DNA from: Oscillospiraceae bacterium
GTDB taxonomy: Bacteria; Bacillota; Clostridia; Saccharofermentanales; Saccharofermentanaceae
Assembly (NCBI GenBank): GCA_902802325.1
Contig: CADCLV010000001.1
Span: 1 to 64,000, forward strand
Direction of reading: 5' to 3'
DNA: 64,000 nucleotides
Positions 1 through 8,294 of this stretch are shown here, piece after piece. The notes beneath the pieces were generated by a model. That model saw only the letters and a list, made by a program, of their open reading frames with translations. It searched no databases and was not told the DNA's origin. Position 1 is the stretch's first letter. Each line of letters starts with the position of its first letter. The position numbers and the translations under genes were made by a program.

Positions 1-85
1 CTCTTTCCAGAAAGGCCTTCTCGTGCTTTCCGATCGCCTTTTCGATCCGTTCCAGGGAAACGATATCGACTCCGGACGAGATCAT
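1..85 (-). CDS. acpS: Holo-[acyl-carrier-protein] synthase AcpS, N-terminal part (cut by window edge)
   Basis: Only the first 28 codons are in the window. They read MISSGVDIVSLERIEKAIG, which carries the GVDIV..xRIE start typical of AcpS, the enzyme that moves 4'-phosphopantetheine from CoA to acyl carrier protein in the cytoplasm. The conserved Asp of GVDIV is an expected magnesium ligand. The ATG at 85 overlaps the stop codon of the upstream helicase-loader gene (ATGA), so the two are translationally coupled. The rest of the gene lies outside the window, so the call rests on the N-terminal signature alone. Confidence 0.8.
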   Translation of the reverse strand, partial: MISSGVDIVSLERIEKAIGKHEKAFLER

Positions 86-1050
86 GTCCGATCACCTTCC
101 GCTCTTGCGTCAAAACGGAATTTGGAAAAATCCCGGTCCAGACGCTCAAAGATCCGGCCGCCATACCGTTCTTTCAGCGCATCCATATCGTAGTTGGTCG
201 TAATGATCGTTGTCTTTCCCGAAAGAACACGCTCATCCAGAATATAGATCAGGTCCGACTGGGAATTCGGAGTCTTGGGCTCTACTCCCAGATCGTCCAG
301 GACCAGGATCTCTGCTTCAGTCAGATATTCCCGCCGTGCCTCGATCTCGTTTTCTTTCTGAGATGGGGTGAAATAGGAACCGATCACTTTCCGGTGCTCC
401 TGCATGACTTCCAAAGCTTCCGCCTGCCGGATCACCAGGGCAGAACGCCCCTGCCTGGCATATTCCCGGGCAATGGCGACTGCCAGGAATGTCTTTCCTT
501 TTCCGGAAGTTCCGAAGAATACGGAATTGGGAACACGGCACTTCTTTGCGATCTTCTCCAGTTTTTCATAAAGGCCGCGAAGTGCCGAATCTTCCGGATA
601 GAAAGACGCTTTTCCTTTTTCGAAAGAATAGTCCGGGTATTTCTCTACACCGGAACGGCGAAGCATCGCCGGAGCCAGAAGTTCTCTTGTGCAGACGCAG
701 AACTCTTCCCGTTCTTTTCCATCTGAAGATCTCACCGTCACGTATCCGGTATCATCACAGATCGGGCAGCTCGGCTGGGCCTTCAGATCCTCTTCGGTCA
801 GCTGACAATCCACCAGGATCTTTCTTCTTTCCGATTCCAGTTTTTCCAGTTTTTCCGGTAAAGACTCATCCTTGACCCCGTCCAAAGACATCAAAAGCGC
901 ATCTTCTGTGGTCTGGGCGATCCTCTGCTCGATTTCAGCAAGTTTCGGATAACGCCGGATCAACGACTCGTATTTGTCCTGCTGCAGGATCGCGCTGCGG
1001 ATGCGGCGGTTTTCCATCACACGTTTCAGATCTTCGTAGATTCTATCCAT
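82..1050 (-). CDS. DnaC/DnaI-like AAA+ helicase loader
   Basis: 322 aa. Expected to load the replicative helicase at the origin or at restart sites. The N-terminal third is helical. A zinc-ribbon-like cluster follows with Cys95, Cys98, Cys118 and Cys120 (CPICDDTGYV then CVC), as seen in clostridial DnaC-type loaders. The AAA+ core has Walker A GTSGKGKT (180-187), Walker B ILVLDDLG (248-255) and a sensor-1 TTNY (284-287). The gene lies 9 nt after the DnaD-like gene, its usual functional partner in Firmicute primosome assembly, and overlaps acpS by 4 nt. Orthology to B. subtilis DnaI rather than E. coli DnaC is not decided here, so no symbol is given. Confidence 0.9.
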   Translation of the reverse strand: MDRIYEDLKRVMENRRIRSAILQQDKYESLIRRYPKLAEIEQRIAQTTEDALLMSLDGVKDESLPEKLEKLESERRKILVDCQLTEEDLKAQPSCPICDDTGYVTVRSSDGKEREEFCVCTRELLAPAMLRRSGVEKYPDYSFEKGKASFYPEDSALRGLYEKLEKIAKKCRVPNSVFFGTSGKGKTFLAVAIAREYARQGRSALVIRQAEALEVMQEHRKVIGSYFTPSQKENEIEARREYLTEAEILVLDDLGVEPKTPNSQSDLIYILDERVLSGKTTIITTNYDMDALKERYGGRIFERLDRDFSKFRFDARAEGDRT

Positions 1051-1059
1051 CGCCTCTCC

Positions 1060-1479
1060 TTATTCATCACCCAGGAGCTTATCCAGATTCGCCATGGACT
1101 CCTGCTCCTTCTGATCCAGATGCGCCTTGGAATACTCATTTTCCAGGAACGGGATCTCCATCTGACCCGCCATTGTTCCCTTCTTGCGCGCCTGGTATTC
1201 TTCCTTATTTTTCTTCTTGCTCTCCGCTTCAAACTGTTTAGCCCGGGTCACCGAGGCCACACCGTTTTCTTTCCAGAGCTTCAATCTGTCATCCACCTGG
1301 CTAATGGTGATCGTGTTCATATACTGATGAAGGACTTCAAAGGCATAGCGGACCAGCGGCTCTTCCCACAGATCTTCATTTGCCCATTTCGAGATGATCT
1401 CCAGATCCATGCCATCCAGTTTCTTCCGGAAAAGCTCTCCGCAGAAATTCGTCATGGCCGTCATGCGGTCTGCCGCCAC
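1060..1479 (-). CDS. DnaD domain protein, C-terminal part (probably split from the gene at 1484-2272)
   Basis: 139 aa from a GTG at 1479, or 134 aa from an ATG at 1464. It holds one whole DnaD-type helical domain (KKLDGMDLEIISKW through QVDDRLKLWKENGVASV) and a charged Lys/Glu-rich tail. It follows the upstream reading frame by 4 nt in the +1 frame. The residues just before the first ATG (KKVAAD) look like the end of the preceding DnaD repeat, which suggests that both pieces were one protein. An AAGGTGG sequence 11 nt before the ATG at 1464 could act as a ribosome binding site, so translation as a separate coupled gene is also possible. Confidence 0.7.
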   Translation of the reverse strand: MAADRMTAMTNFCGELFRKKLDGMDLEIISKWANEDLWEEPLVRYAFEVLHQYMNTITISQVDDRLKLWKENGVASVTRAKQFEAESKKKNKEEYQARKKGTMAGQMEIPFLENEYSKAHLDQKEQESMANLDKLLGDE

Positions 1480-1483
1480 CTTC

Positions 1484-2272
1484 TTATTGCGGGAAAGTCA
1501 CTTGCTCTTTTCTTTTCTCTTTTCGGAGATAGGTATATAGAAATGGCGGCACCTGGGGCTCCATCTTATAGACCAGCATCCACTTCTCGATATACTCAAT
1601 GGCAACCCCATCCAGTTTCTTCCGAAGCTTCTTGCCCATGGCATCAGTGCATTCTTTTATATTCTTATCTTCTGCCTGGATCTTTTCCAGTTCTTCAGAA
1701 GTATGTACGCCTCTCTGGCACCACTTTTCACGCAGTTCTTCCGCCGGCTTCGTGCTCTTTACCAGAAGCTTGTTTCTTTCCGATAACGCGCCAAAAAGGG
1801 CATAGATCACATCCGGCTTCAGTTTAAAGATACTGGCGCTTTCATCGATAAAACGATGCCAGGAATAGTTCATATGTCCCATAAAGAAGGTGTCGTCGAT
1901 ACTTCTGGACAAGCTTTCCATAGAGGGATCCACATGCTGGGGCGGAGTGATCAGGCCGGCATTATCTTTCCACTCGATATACCGGTCCACTTCTTTGGCT
2001 TTGATATCAGAAAGGGAGATCTTCTCTCCATCTCTCTCCATGAGACCTGCCGAAGTAAGATGGAATACCTGCTCTTTCACTTCCTCTTTCGTCCAGCCGA
2101 TCTTTCTGGAAATGCTCTCGATCGTCAGGGAAGAAGAATTCGACTGATCCATCAGAAGCAGAAGATACAGCTGTATGGCGGCACCGCTCAGCGAAGACAT
2201 ATACTGGGTGATAAACAGATCCGGCACTAATGTGTCCGATAGTAAAAGCTTATCTCGCTCTTGCGCTGACAT
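1484..2272 (-). CDS. DnaD/DnaB-like replication initiation protein, N-terminal part
   Basis: 262 aa. Residues 1-110 look like the winged-helix part of Firmicute DnaD/DnaB primosome proteins. Residues about 115-200 resemble a first DnaD repeat (ending AEELREKWCQRGVHTSEE), and a second repeat starts at KKLRKKLDGVAIEYIEKW but is cut off by TAA after VTFPQ. The next frame supplies the missing end of this repeat plus another complete one. The start is set by GGGAGG 6-10 nt before the ATG, and an extended -10 promoter lies just upstream. With the helicase loader downstream this forms a primosome operon. Family assignment is firm; whether the product is interrupted is open. Confidence 0.75.
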   Translation of the reverse strand: MSAQERDKLLLSDTLVPDLFITQYMSSLSGAAIQLYLLLLMDQSNSSSLTIESISRKIGWTKEEVKEQVFHLTSAGLMERDGEKISLSDIKAKEVDRYIEWKDNAGLITPPQHVDPSMESLSRSIDDTFFMGHMNYSWHRFIDESASIFKLKPDVIYALFGALSERNKLLVKSTKPAEELREKWCQRGVHTSEELEKIQAEDKNIKECTDAMGKKLRKKLDGVAIEYIEKWMLVYKMEPQVPPFLYTYLRKEKRKEQVTFPQ

Positions 2273-2300
2273 AGCAGACCTCCCGAAAAATAGTGTTTCT

Positions 2301-2309
2301 ATTATAGCA
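2301..2309 (-). promoter_or_regulatory. Extended -10 promoter of the DnaD-like/helicase loader operon
   Basis: On the minus strand the sequence reads TGCTATAAT, a full TGn extension plus a perfect -10 hexamer, about 30 nt upstream of the ATG at 2272. No good -35 hexamer is visible, which is common for extended -10 promoters. Confidence 0.65.
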
Positions 2310-2342
2310 CCTTTTCTCTTTCGAAAGAACTCCTAGAAGATT

Positions 2343-2407
2343 GCGATAGGATCCCGCCCCGGCTCAGACAATTGCTTCGCAAAACTCGCCTTTGCGGGAT
2401 CTATCGC
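2343..2407. repeat. 65-nt imperfect inverted repeat in the por-dnaD intergenic space
   Basis: The arms GCGATAGGATCCCGC (2343-2357) and GCGGGATCTATCGC (2394-2407) pair along their length with one bulge. Inside, GGC/GCC and TTGC/GCAA can pair further, giving a stacked stem-loop on either strand. It has no coding potential and no T-tract. The 402-nt space 2273-2674 holds this element, the dnaD promoter and the hairpin series described separately, and no gene. Confidence 0.7.
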
Positions 2408-2438
2408 CTCCTTCAGGAGATCATGCAAAGACGAAAAG

Positions 2439-2653
2439 GTGCGTTCTTTCAGAGGAAGAATCGCTCCTCCGCATGGTTCCAATGGACAGTATCGGCTTTT
2501 CCTTTGGGAGTTCTTTTCGAAAAGAGGAGTGAAGGTTTCGAGTGAGGAATCGCTCCTTTACATGGTTTCAAAGACTTTTTTCTTCCTGCTTTCCACGGGT
2601 TCTTTCGAATAGAAAAAGGAGCGGTTCCCGTATGGGGAATCGCTCCTTTGAGT
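2439..2653. repeat. Three degenerate hairpin copies at about 90-nt spacing
   Basis: The string AATCGCTCC recurs at 2459, 2548 and 2638, each time as the right arm of a hairpin whose left arm resembles AAAAGGAGCG. The copy nearest por is nearly perfect and acts as its terminator; the other two are decayed. Flanking text (a GGTTC or GGTTTC after the motif, a GTTCTTT before it) is also partly shared, suggesting a tandem duplication rather than chance. Confidence 0.55.
2614..2649 (-). terminator. Intrinsic terminator of por
   Basis: On the minus strand AAAGGAGCGATTCCC pairs with GGGAACCGCTCCTTT around a short ATAC-type loop and is followed by TTTTTC, 25 nt after the por stop codon. Confidence 0.85.
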
Positions 2654-2674
2654 AAGCTTTTACTTCGCTTCAGA

Positions 2675-5600
2675 TTAAGCTTCGTTAGCCTTCTTTACAT
2701 AAGAACCGTAACGCTCGATCGCATCCTGGTGTGTCTTTTCGAACATACCGTCAACGACGTCTTCCGGATACTTCTTGTAGAGGGAGTTGTAACGAACTTC
2801 GCTCTTGAGGAAGGCGATGAAGTCACCTGTCGGCTCCTTGGAGTCGAGAGTGAATGCATTCTTACCCTCAGCTGTAAGAGTCGGGTTGAATCTGAACAGG
2901 TGCCAGTAACCGCACTCAACAGCCTGCTTCTCCTTGATCTGAGCAACTTTCAGGCCACCCTTGATACCGTGGTTGATACACGGAGCGTAGCAGATTACGA
3001 TGGACGGACCATGGTAAGCTTCAGCCTCTGTGAAAGCCTTGATCAGCTGGTTCTTATCTGCGCCCATGGAAACCTGAGCAACATATACATAACCATAGCT
3101 CATAGCCATCATGCCGAGGTCCTTCTTCTTGATTGCCTTACCGCCGGCAGCGAACTGGGCAACAGCAGAATGAGGTGTGGACTTGGAAGCCTGTCCACCG
3201 GTGTTGGAGTAAACCTCAGTATCGAGTACGAGAACGTTAACATCCTCACCGGAAGCGAGAACGTGATCAAGTCCGCCGTAACCAATATCATAAGCCCATC
3301 CGTCACCACCGATGATCCACTGGGATCTCTTCATGAAGAAGTCTTCATACTCGAGAGCCTTCTTAGCGGAATCGGAACCTTCAGCCTTCAGAGCGTCAGC
3401 CAGCTTCTCAGCATTCTCACGAGCCTGATCACCGGAGTTGAATCCGTCGATCCAAGCCTGAGCAGCAGCCTTCAGATCCTCAGAAGAAGTAGAAGCTACA
3501 GTCTCTTCAACGAGATCCTTAGCTCTGTTTCTGAGCTGCTTGTAACCAAGGAACATACCCAGACCATGCTCAGCGTTATCCTCGAAGAGGGAGTTACCCC
3601 AAGCCGGACCGAAACCTCTGTAGTCGGTTGTGTACGGCATAGACGGAGCGGAACCACCCCAGATAGAGGAGCATCCTGTAGCATTGGAGATCTGCATTCT
3701 GTCACCGAAGAGCTGGGTAAGGAGCTTAACGTAAGGTGTCTCACCGCAGCCTGCGCAAGCACCGGAGAACTCGAGGAGCGGCTGCTCGAACTGAGAACCC
3801 TTGATGCTGGCCTTGTTCATCGGGTTGTCCTTATGCGACAGAGCAACACAGTAATCCCAGTTCTCGGCTTCCTTGAGGTTGTCCTTGAGCGGAACCATGG
3901 TGATTGCCTTTTCCTTCGCGATACAGGACTCTACGCAGATACCGCAGGAGAGGCAGTCCATAGCGGAAACCTGAATGCGGAACTTGTACTGCTCGTAGCC
4001 CTTCATGCCATCCTTGGTCTCGAACGGAGCCTTGGCAGCCTCTTCCTCAGTAAGGAGGAACGGACGGATAGCAGCGTGCGGACATACGATGGAGCACTGG
4101 TTACACTGGATACACTTAGAAGCATCCCAAACCGGAATATCAACAGCAGTACCGCGCTTCTCGTAAGCAGCTGTACCCTGCGGGAAAGTACCATCTTCCA
4201 TACCCTTGAAGGTAGATACCGGAAGCTTGTTACCTTCCTGTCTGTTCATTACGTTAACGACCTTCTCGATGAACTCAGGAACAGCCTTCTTCTCGACCGG
4301 CTTGTCCTCAGCTGTCTTCCAGGAATCCGGAACGTCAACAGCAACTACTGCATCCACACCAGCGTCGATAGCAGCATAGTTCATTTGAACGATATCGTCA
4401 CCCTTCTTACCGTAGGACTTCAGAGCAGCCTTCTTCATGTAGTCAACTGCCTGCTCTACCGGAAGGATACCGGAAAGCTTAAAGAATGCGGACTGGCAGA
4501 TGGTGTTGATTCTTCCGCCGAGGCCGATCTCCTTAGCCTTAGCAACAGCGTCAAGAGTATAGAACTTGATGTTGTTGTTCGCGATATATCTCTTCATGGA
4601 ACCCGGGAGTCTCTCCTCGAGCTCTTCTCTTGTCCACTGAGTATTGAGGAGGAACGTGCCGCCCGGCTTCAGGGAAGAGAGCATATCATACTCATAAACA
4701 TAAGACTGGTTGTGGCAAGCTACGAAGTCAGCCTTGTTGATGAGGTATGTGGAACGGATCGGAGTTGTACCGAATCTCAGGTCAGAGATCGTGATACCAC
4801 CGGACTTCTTAGAGTCGTAAGAGAAGTAAGCCTGAGCATACATGTCTGTGTGGTCACCGATGATCTTGATGGAGTTCTTGTTTGCACCAACTGTACCGTC
4901 AGCACCAAGACCCCAGAATCTAGCCTGAACTGTGCCCTCGCCGGCAACTTCGATAGACTCGGAGCAATCCAGAGAGAGGAATGTAACGTCATCATCGATA
5001 CCGATGGTGAATCTTTCCTTCGGCTGATCCTTCTTGAGTTCCTTATAAACAGCCAGGATGGTCTCCGGAGTTGTATCCTTAGAACCCATACCGTAACGGC
5101 CGCCGATGAGCTTCGGAGCGTTCTTGCCAACGTAAGCAGCAGCTACGTCGAGGAACAGCGGCTCTGCGTAAGAACCAGGCTCCTTTGTTCTGTCGAGAAC
5201 TGCGATCGCCTTTGCTGTAGACGGGATAGCTTCGAGGAGCTTGTCAGCTGCGAACGGACGATAGAGGTGAACCTTAACAAGACCAACCTTCTCACCGTGA
5301 GCGTTGAGGAAGTCGATTACTTCTTCAGCTGTCTCACAGACAGAACCCATAGCGATGATGACACGGTCAGCGTCAGCAGCACCATAGTAGTTGAAGAGCT
5401 TGTAGTCAGTGCCACGGATCTCATTGATCTTATCCATGTAGTACTGAACCTGATCCGGAACTGCCAGATAGAACGGGTTGGAAGCCTCTCTGCCCTGGAA
5501 GTAGATATCCGGGTTCTGAGCAGTACCACGAAGTGTCGGGTGGTTAGGAGAAAGGGATCTCTTACGGAATTCCTTGATGGCATCGTAGTCAACCAGGGTG

Positions 5601-6181
5601 CCCAGTGTATCGTAATCGATAACCTCGATCTTCTGAATCTCGTGAGATGTACGGAAACCATCGAAGAAGTGGATGAACGGAACTCTGGTCTTGATGGTAG
5701 CCAGGTGAGCTACAGCAGCCAGGTCAGCAACTTCCTGAACGGAGTTGGAGCAGAGCATCGCAAAACCGGTCTGACGGCAGGCATAAACGTCTGCGTGGTC
5801 ACCGAAAATGTTCAGCGCATGAGCCGCCAGAGCACGAGCGGAAACGTGGAATACGCAAGGGAGAAGTTCACCTGCGATCTTGTACATGTTCGGGATCATC
5901 AGGAGAAGACCCTGGGATGCGGTATAGGTTGTTGTCAGAGCACCTGTTGCCAGAGAGCCGTGAACAGCACCGGCAGCACCTCCCTCAGACTCCATCTCGA
6001 CGATGTTTACCGTCTGTCCGAAGATATTCTTTCTGCCCTGCTGTGCCCATTGGTCAGTGTGATCAGCCATAGGCGAGGACGGTGTGATCGGGTAAATTGC
6101 AGCGTTCTCAGTAAATGCATACGAGGTATACGCAGCAGCTTCGTTACCGTCCATGGTCTTTTTTGTAAGTTGTAATGCCAT
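2675..6181 (-). CDS. nifJ: Pyruvate:ferredoxin (flavodoxin) oxidoreductase
   Basis: 1168 aa, the full length of the single-chain homodimeric enzyme that converts pyruvate and CoA to acetyl-CoA, CO2 and reduced ferredoxin in anaerobes. The N-terminal third holds the pyruvate-binding transketolase-like domains. Around residue 690 and 745 are two [4Fe-4S] motifs (CIQCNQCSIVCP and CLSCGICVESC). CAGCGE near 810 gives Cys ligands of the cluster close to the cofactor, and GDGWAYDIG near 960 is the thiamine diphosphate/Mg motif. The start has AAAGGAG 8 nt upstream. The gene is monocistronic between its own promoter and terminator. It is also called por or pfor in this group. Confidence 0.97.
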   Translation of the reverse strand: MALQLTKKTMDGNEAAAYTSYAFTENAAIYPITPSSPMADHTDQWAQQGRKNIFGQTVNIVEMESEGGAAGAVHGSLATGALTTTYTASQGLLLMIPNMYKIAGELLPCVFHVSARALAAHALNIFGDHADVYACRQTGFAMLCSNSVQEVADLAAVAHLATIKTRVPFIHFFDGFRTSHEIQKIEVIDYDTLGTLVDYDAIKEFRKRSLSPNHPTLRGTAQNPDIYFQGREASNPFYLAVPDQVQYYMDKINEIRGTDYKLFNYYGAADADRVIIAMGSVCETAEEVIDFLNAHGEKVGLVKVHLYRPFAADKLLEAIPSTAKAIAVLDRTKEPGSYAEPLFLDVAAAYVGKNAPKLIGGRYGMGSKDTTPETILAVYKELKKDQPKERFTIGIDDDVTFLSLDCSESIEVAGEGTVQARFWGLGADGTVGANKNSIKIIGDHTDMYAQAYFSYDSKKSGGITISDLRFGTTPIRSTYLINKADFVACHNQSYVYEYDMLSSLKPGGTFLLNTQWTREELEERLPGSMKRYIANNNIKFYTLDAVAKAKEIGLGGRINTICQSAFFKLSGILPVEQAVDYMKKAALKSYGKKGDDIVQMNYAAIDAGVDAVVAVDVPDSWKTAEDKPVEKKAVPEFIEKVVNVMNRQEGNKLPVSTFKGMEDGTFPQGTAAYEKRGTAVDIPVWDASKCIQCNQCSIVCPHAAIRPFLLTEEEAAKAPFETKDGMKGYEQYKFRIQVSAMDCLSCGICVESCIAKEKAITMVPLKDNLKEAENWDYCVALSHKDNPMNKASIKGSQFEQPLLEFSGACAGCGETPYVKLLTQLFGDRMQISNATGCSSIWGGSAPSMPYTTDYRGFGPAWGNSLFEDNAEHGLGMFLGYKQLRNRAKDLVEETVASTSSEDLKAAAQAWIDGFNSGDQARENAEKLADALKAEGSDSAKKALEYEDFFMKRSQWIIGGDGWAYDIGYGGLDHVLASGEDVNVLVLDTEVYSNTGGQASKSTPHSAVAQFAAGGKAIKKKDLGMMAMSYGYVYVAQVSMGADKNQLIKAFTEAEAYHGPSIVICYAPCINHGIKGGLKVAQIKEKQAVECGYWHLFRFNPTLTAEGKNAFTLDSKEPTGDFIAFLKSEVRYNSLYKKYPEDVVDGMFEKTHQDAIERYGSYVKKANEA

Positions 6182-6259
6182 ACACTTTCTCCTTTATATA
6201 AAGATTTAACTATAGTTTGTGGCTCAGGATCTGCGAATGAGCAGAACATAAGCGCATAT

Positions 6260-6265
6260 ATTATA
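6260..6265 (-). promoter_or_regulatory. -10 element of the por promoter
   Basis: A perfect TATAAT on the minus strand lies about 80 nt upstream of the por ATG in an A/T-rich stretch (TATATATATG before it). No close match to TTGACA is found at 16-18 nt, so only the -10 is assigned. Confidence 0.5.
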
Positions 6266-6360
6266 ACATATATATAAGGACTTGACGTCTTTTTCTTGCA
6301 CGGAAATCAATAAAAATCCGCTCATTTTTTTCATTTCCTGTACCAAGTGCTTTTCACACA

Positions 6361-6396
6361 GAAAAAGCACCTTCCCGTTGACCGGAAAGGCGCTTC
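6361..6396 (-). terminator. Intrinsic terminator of the first vanW gene
   Basis: On the minus strand AAGCGCCTTTCC pairs with GGGAAGGTGCTT (two G-U pairs) and is followed by TTTTTC, about 20 nt after the stop codon. Confidence 0.85.
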
Positions 6397-6413
6397 GGAT
6401 TTTTGACTATCAC

Positions 6414-8126
6414 TTAATCCTCGGAAGACTCGGATGAAGACGAAGACTGCGGGGGTGTATACCCGGCCGGCGGGGATACTTCTCCCGTACTCGGATCCAT
6501 ATAGAAGACGGTTCCGTCGGAAGCCAGAGTCCCGACCCGGTACTTTCCGATGATCATGCGGTATTCCGTCGTGATCACGTCCCGTTTCAGTTCATTTCCA
6601 TCCTTATCGTAAGTGACCTTATAGGCTTCCGCAACAATATGGTTGTGCGGCGCTCTTTCCTTTTTCACGGTTCCTACCGGCAAAGTAGGATCCGCTACAT
6701 ATTCCGTCTTTGTCGGCTCTTCATCCACCAGATAGTCGGGATTACCGAAGAAACGGACATACTGTCCATCCGGAAGGATACGCCCGTAGATCTCCACAGT
6801 CACCCACAGATCTCCGTAATACGCGTGGATCGCAATCGGATAATCCGTGTTATTCGTAAACTTAAAGTCCGGGTACTCCCAGGATACAGTTGCATCCGTT
6901 CCTGTATCCACATATTCACTCGGCCAGGAATGGGCCACACGCTCATCAACGCGAAGGTCCGCCTCCATGACGCTGTGATAAAGCATGGTATTCGCCTGGC
7001 AGATTCCGCCGCCGTATTCAATATTGGAGGTTCCGTTTAAGATGCCCGGAGCTTCCTTATATCCTTTTTCCTCAGTCCGTTCACCGATAAAGCGGTTAAA
7101 GTCGAACTGTTCGCCGGGCTGAAGTACCAGGCCGTCGATGGCTTTACAGATCAGCCAGATATTCGTGTTACGGTTATCGTTGTCTTTCGTCTTTGAACTA
7201 TTGGAAGATACTTTTCCGAGTTTGGCGCGAAGAGATGCCGCCGAGGTGCGCGGCTCCAGTATTACGGTCTTTACCGGAATAACGGCCTGGTATTTGCCTG
7301 TAGAAAAAGAAGCCTTCACATCCGAGATCGCCTGTTCAACATCTACCGAACGGCCTTCTTTTGACTCTTCGATCACAAATTCCAGATTCTGCACATCAAA
7401 AGCGGTGGCTTTGGCTTCCACCGGCTGATAGGAATACTCATCCAATGCCGAATGCGCCAGCGAAGAGACCATGTCACTTCCGATGGAAAAACTGGAAGTG
7501 TATTCCTTGGGAGAGTTTTTTAATGCAGCGATCTGGGCATAGCGTTCTTTCAGTCCGTCGACACCTTCCAGTGAACTTGTCCGGCCATACTGAAAAGCCT
7601 CAGCAAGGACTTCATCTATGTTGGAAGAGAGTGTCAGTCCGTCTGTCTCCATTTTGACAGTCTCATCTCCGACCTGAAATTTAATGTCCACCAGCTCGTC
7701 GACTGTCTTTTCGCGGGTGGAAGTAAACATCACCCGTGCTTCTTCCATCGTCTTTCCGGATACATCGACTCCGTCAATGATGATCCCCTGGTAAAAGCAG
7801 TTCGTGTTTACCACTTCTGCCAGTTCCTCTGCGGTATAGCGGATCTTTACGCCGGCAGCATCCACCACCGTGTACTTTTTGGCGAAGAAATGGTCGACCT
7901 GCTCTTTAAAAACCTGGGTATAAAGAAGCGTCATGGTCAGAACCCCGACCATCACTGCCGCAACAATTGCCAGAATCCGGGTATAGGCTTCTTTTCTTCT
8001 CTGGGCGGCGGATTTTTTCCTACGGACGGCTGGTTTACGGGAGGCAGGAACGCCTGAAATATTCGTCTTGCGCACTTTAGCACGCTGGTAATTTGACTTT
8101 CCTCGAGTTGTCCCGCTTTTCTTCAT
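6414..8126 (-). CDS. VanW family membrane-anchored protein (copy 1)
   Basis: 570 aa. A very basic cytoplasmic head (residues 1-49) precedes one membrane segment (about 50-70), so most of the protein is outside. Next come two regions like the peptidoglycan-binding YoaR/PG_binding_4 domain (about 100-310), then the VanW domain (about 315-440) with the motif block NRNTNIWLICKAIDG, LQPGEQFDFN and EYGGGICQANTMLYHS. The C-terminus is a Ser/Glu-rich tail. The molecular role of VanW is not established; these proteins occur widely outside vancomycin clusters. It has its own promoter and terminator. A paralogue with the same layout lies on the other side of gpmI. Confidence 0.9.
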   Translation of the reverse strand: MKKSGTTRGKSNYQRAKVRKTNISGVPASRKPAVRRKKSAAQRRKEAYTRILAIVAAVMVGVLTMTLLYTQVFKEQVDHFFAKKYTVVDAAGVKIRYTAEELAEVVNTNCFYQGIIIDGVDVSGKTMEEARVMFTSTREKTVDELVDIKFQVGDETVKMETDGLTLSSNIDEVLAEAFQYGRTSSLEGVDGLKERYAQIAALKNSPKEYTSSFSIGSDMVSSLAHSALDEYSYQPVEAKATAFDVQNLEFVIEESKEGRSVDVEQAISDVKASFSTGKYQAVIPVKTVILEPRTSAASLRAKLGKVSSNSSKTKDNDNRNTNIWLICKAIDGLVLQPGEQFDFNRFIGERTEEKGYKEAPGILNGTSNIEYGGGICQANTMLYHSVMEADLRVDERVAHSWPSEYVDTGTDATVSWEYPDFKFTNNTDYPIAIHAYYGDLWVTVEIYGRILPDGQYVRFFGNPDYLVDEEPTKTEYVADPTLPVGTVKKERAPHNHIVAEAYKVTYDKDGNELKRDVITTEYRMIIGKYRVGTLASDGTVFYMDPSTGEVSPPAGYTPPQSSSSSESSED

Positions 8127-8167
8127 TCCGTCTATGCCTCTTCACCGTTTTTTGTTCATATACTAAA

Positions 8168-8196
8168 ATGATACTTCTAATTTTTTTGCGATTCAA
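8168..8196 (-). promoter_or_regulatory. Promoter of vanW copy 1
   Basis: Minus strand TTGAAT (-35), 17-nt spacer, TATCAT (-10), about 45 nt before the ATG. Confidence 0.6.
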
Positions 8197-8200
8197 CACA

Positions 8201-8258
8201 AAAACACACCCCGCGGAGAAAGATTTTTTTGTTTTCTTTCTCGAACGGGATGCGTTTT
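8201..8258 (-). terminator. Intrinsic terminator of gpmI
   Basis: Long imperfect hairpin: on the minus strand AAAACGCATCCCG...GAGAAAG pairs with CTTTCTC...CGGGGTGTGTTTT. A T-rich stretch follows the right arm. A-rich sequence in front of the left arm could also let it work in the other direction. Confidence 0.7.
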
Positions 8259-8294
8259 ATTTTCTCTGTTTTCGTATAGGCGATCCGGGATGAA

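Noticed and set aside
2648-6175. A plus-strand open frame of about 1175 codons opposite por
   Set aside because: It lies wholly antisense to a certain gene, has no plausible ribosome binding site or family resemblance, and is explained by the codon bias of por.
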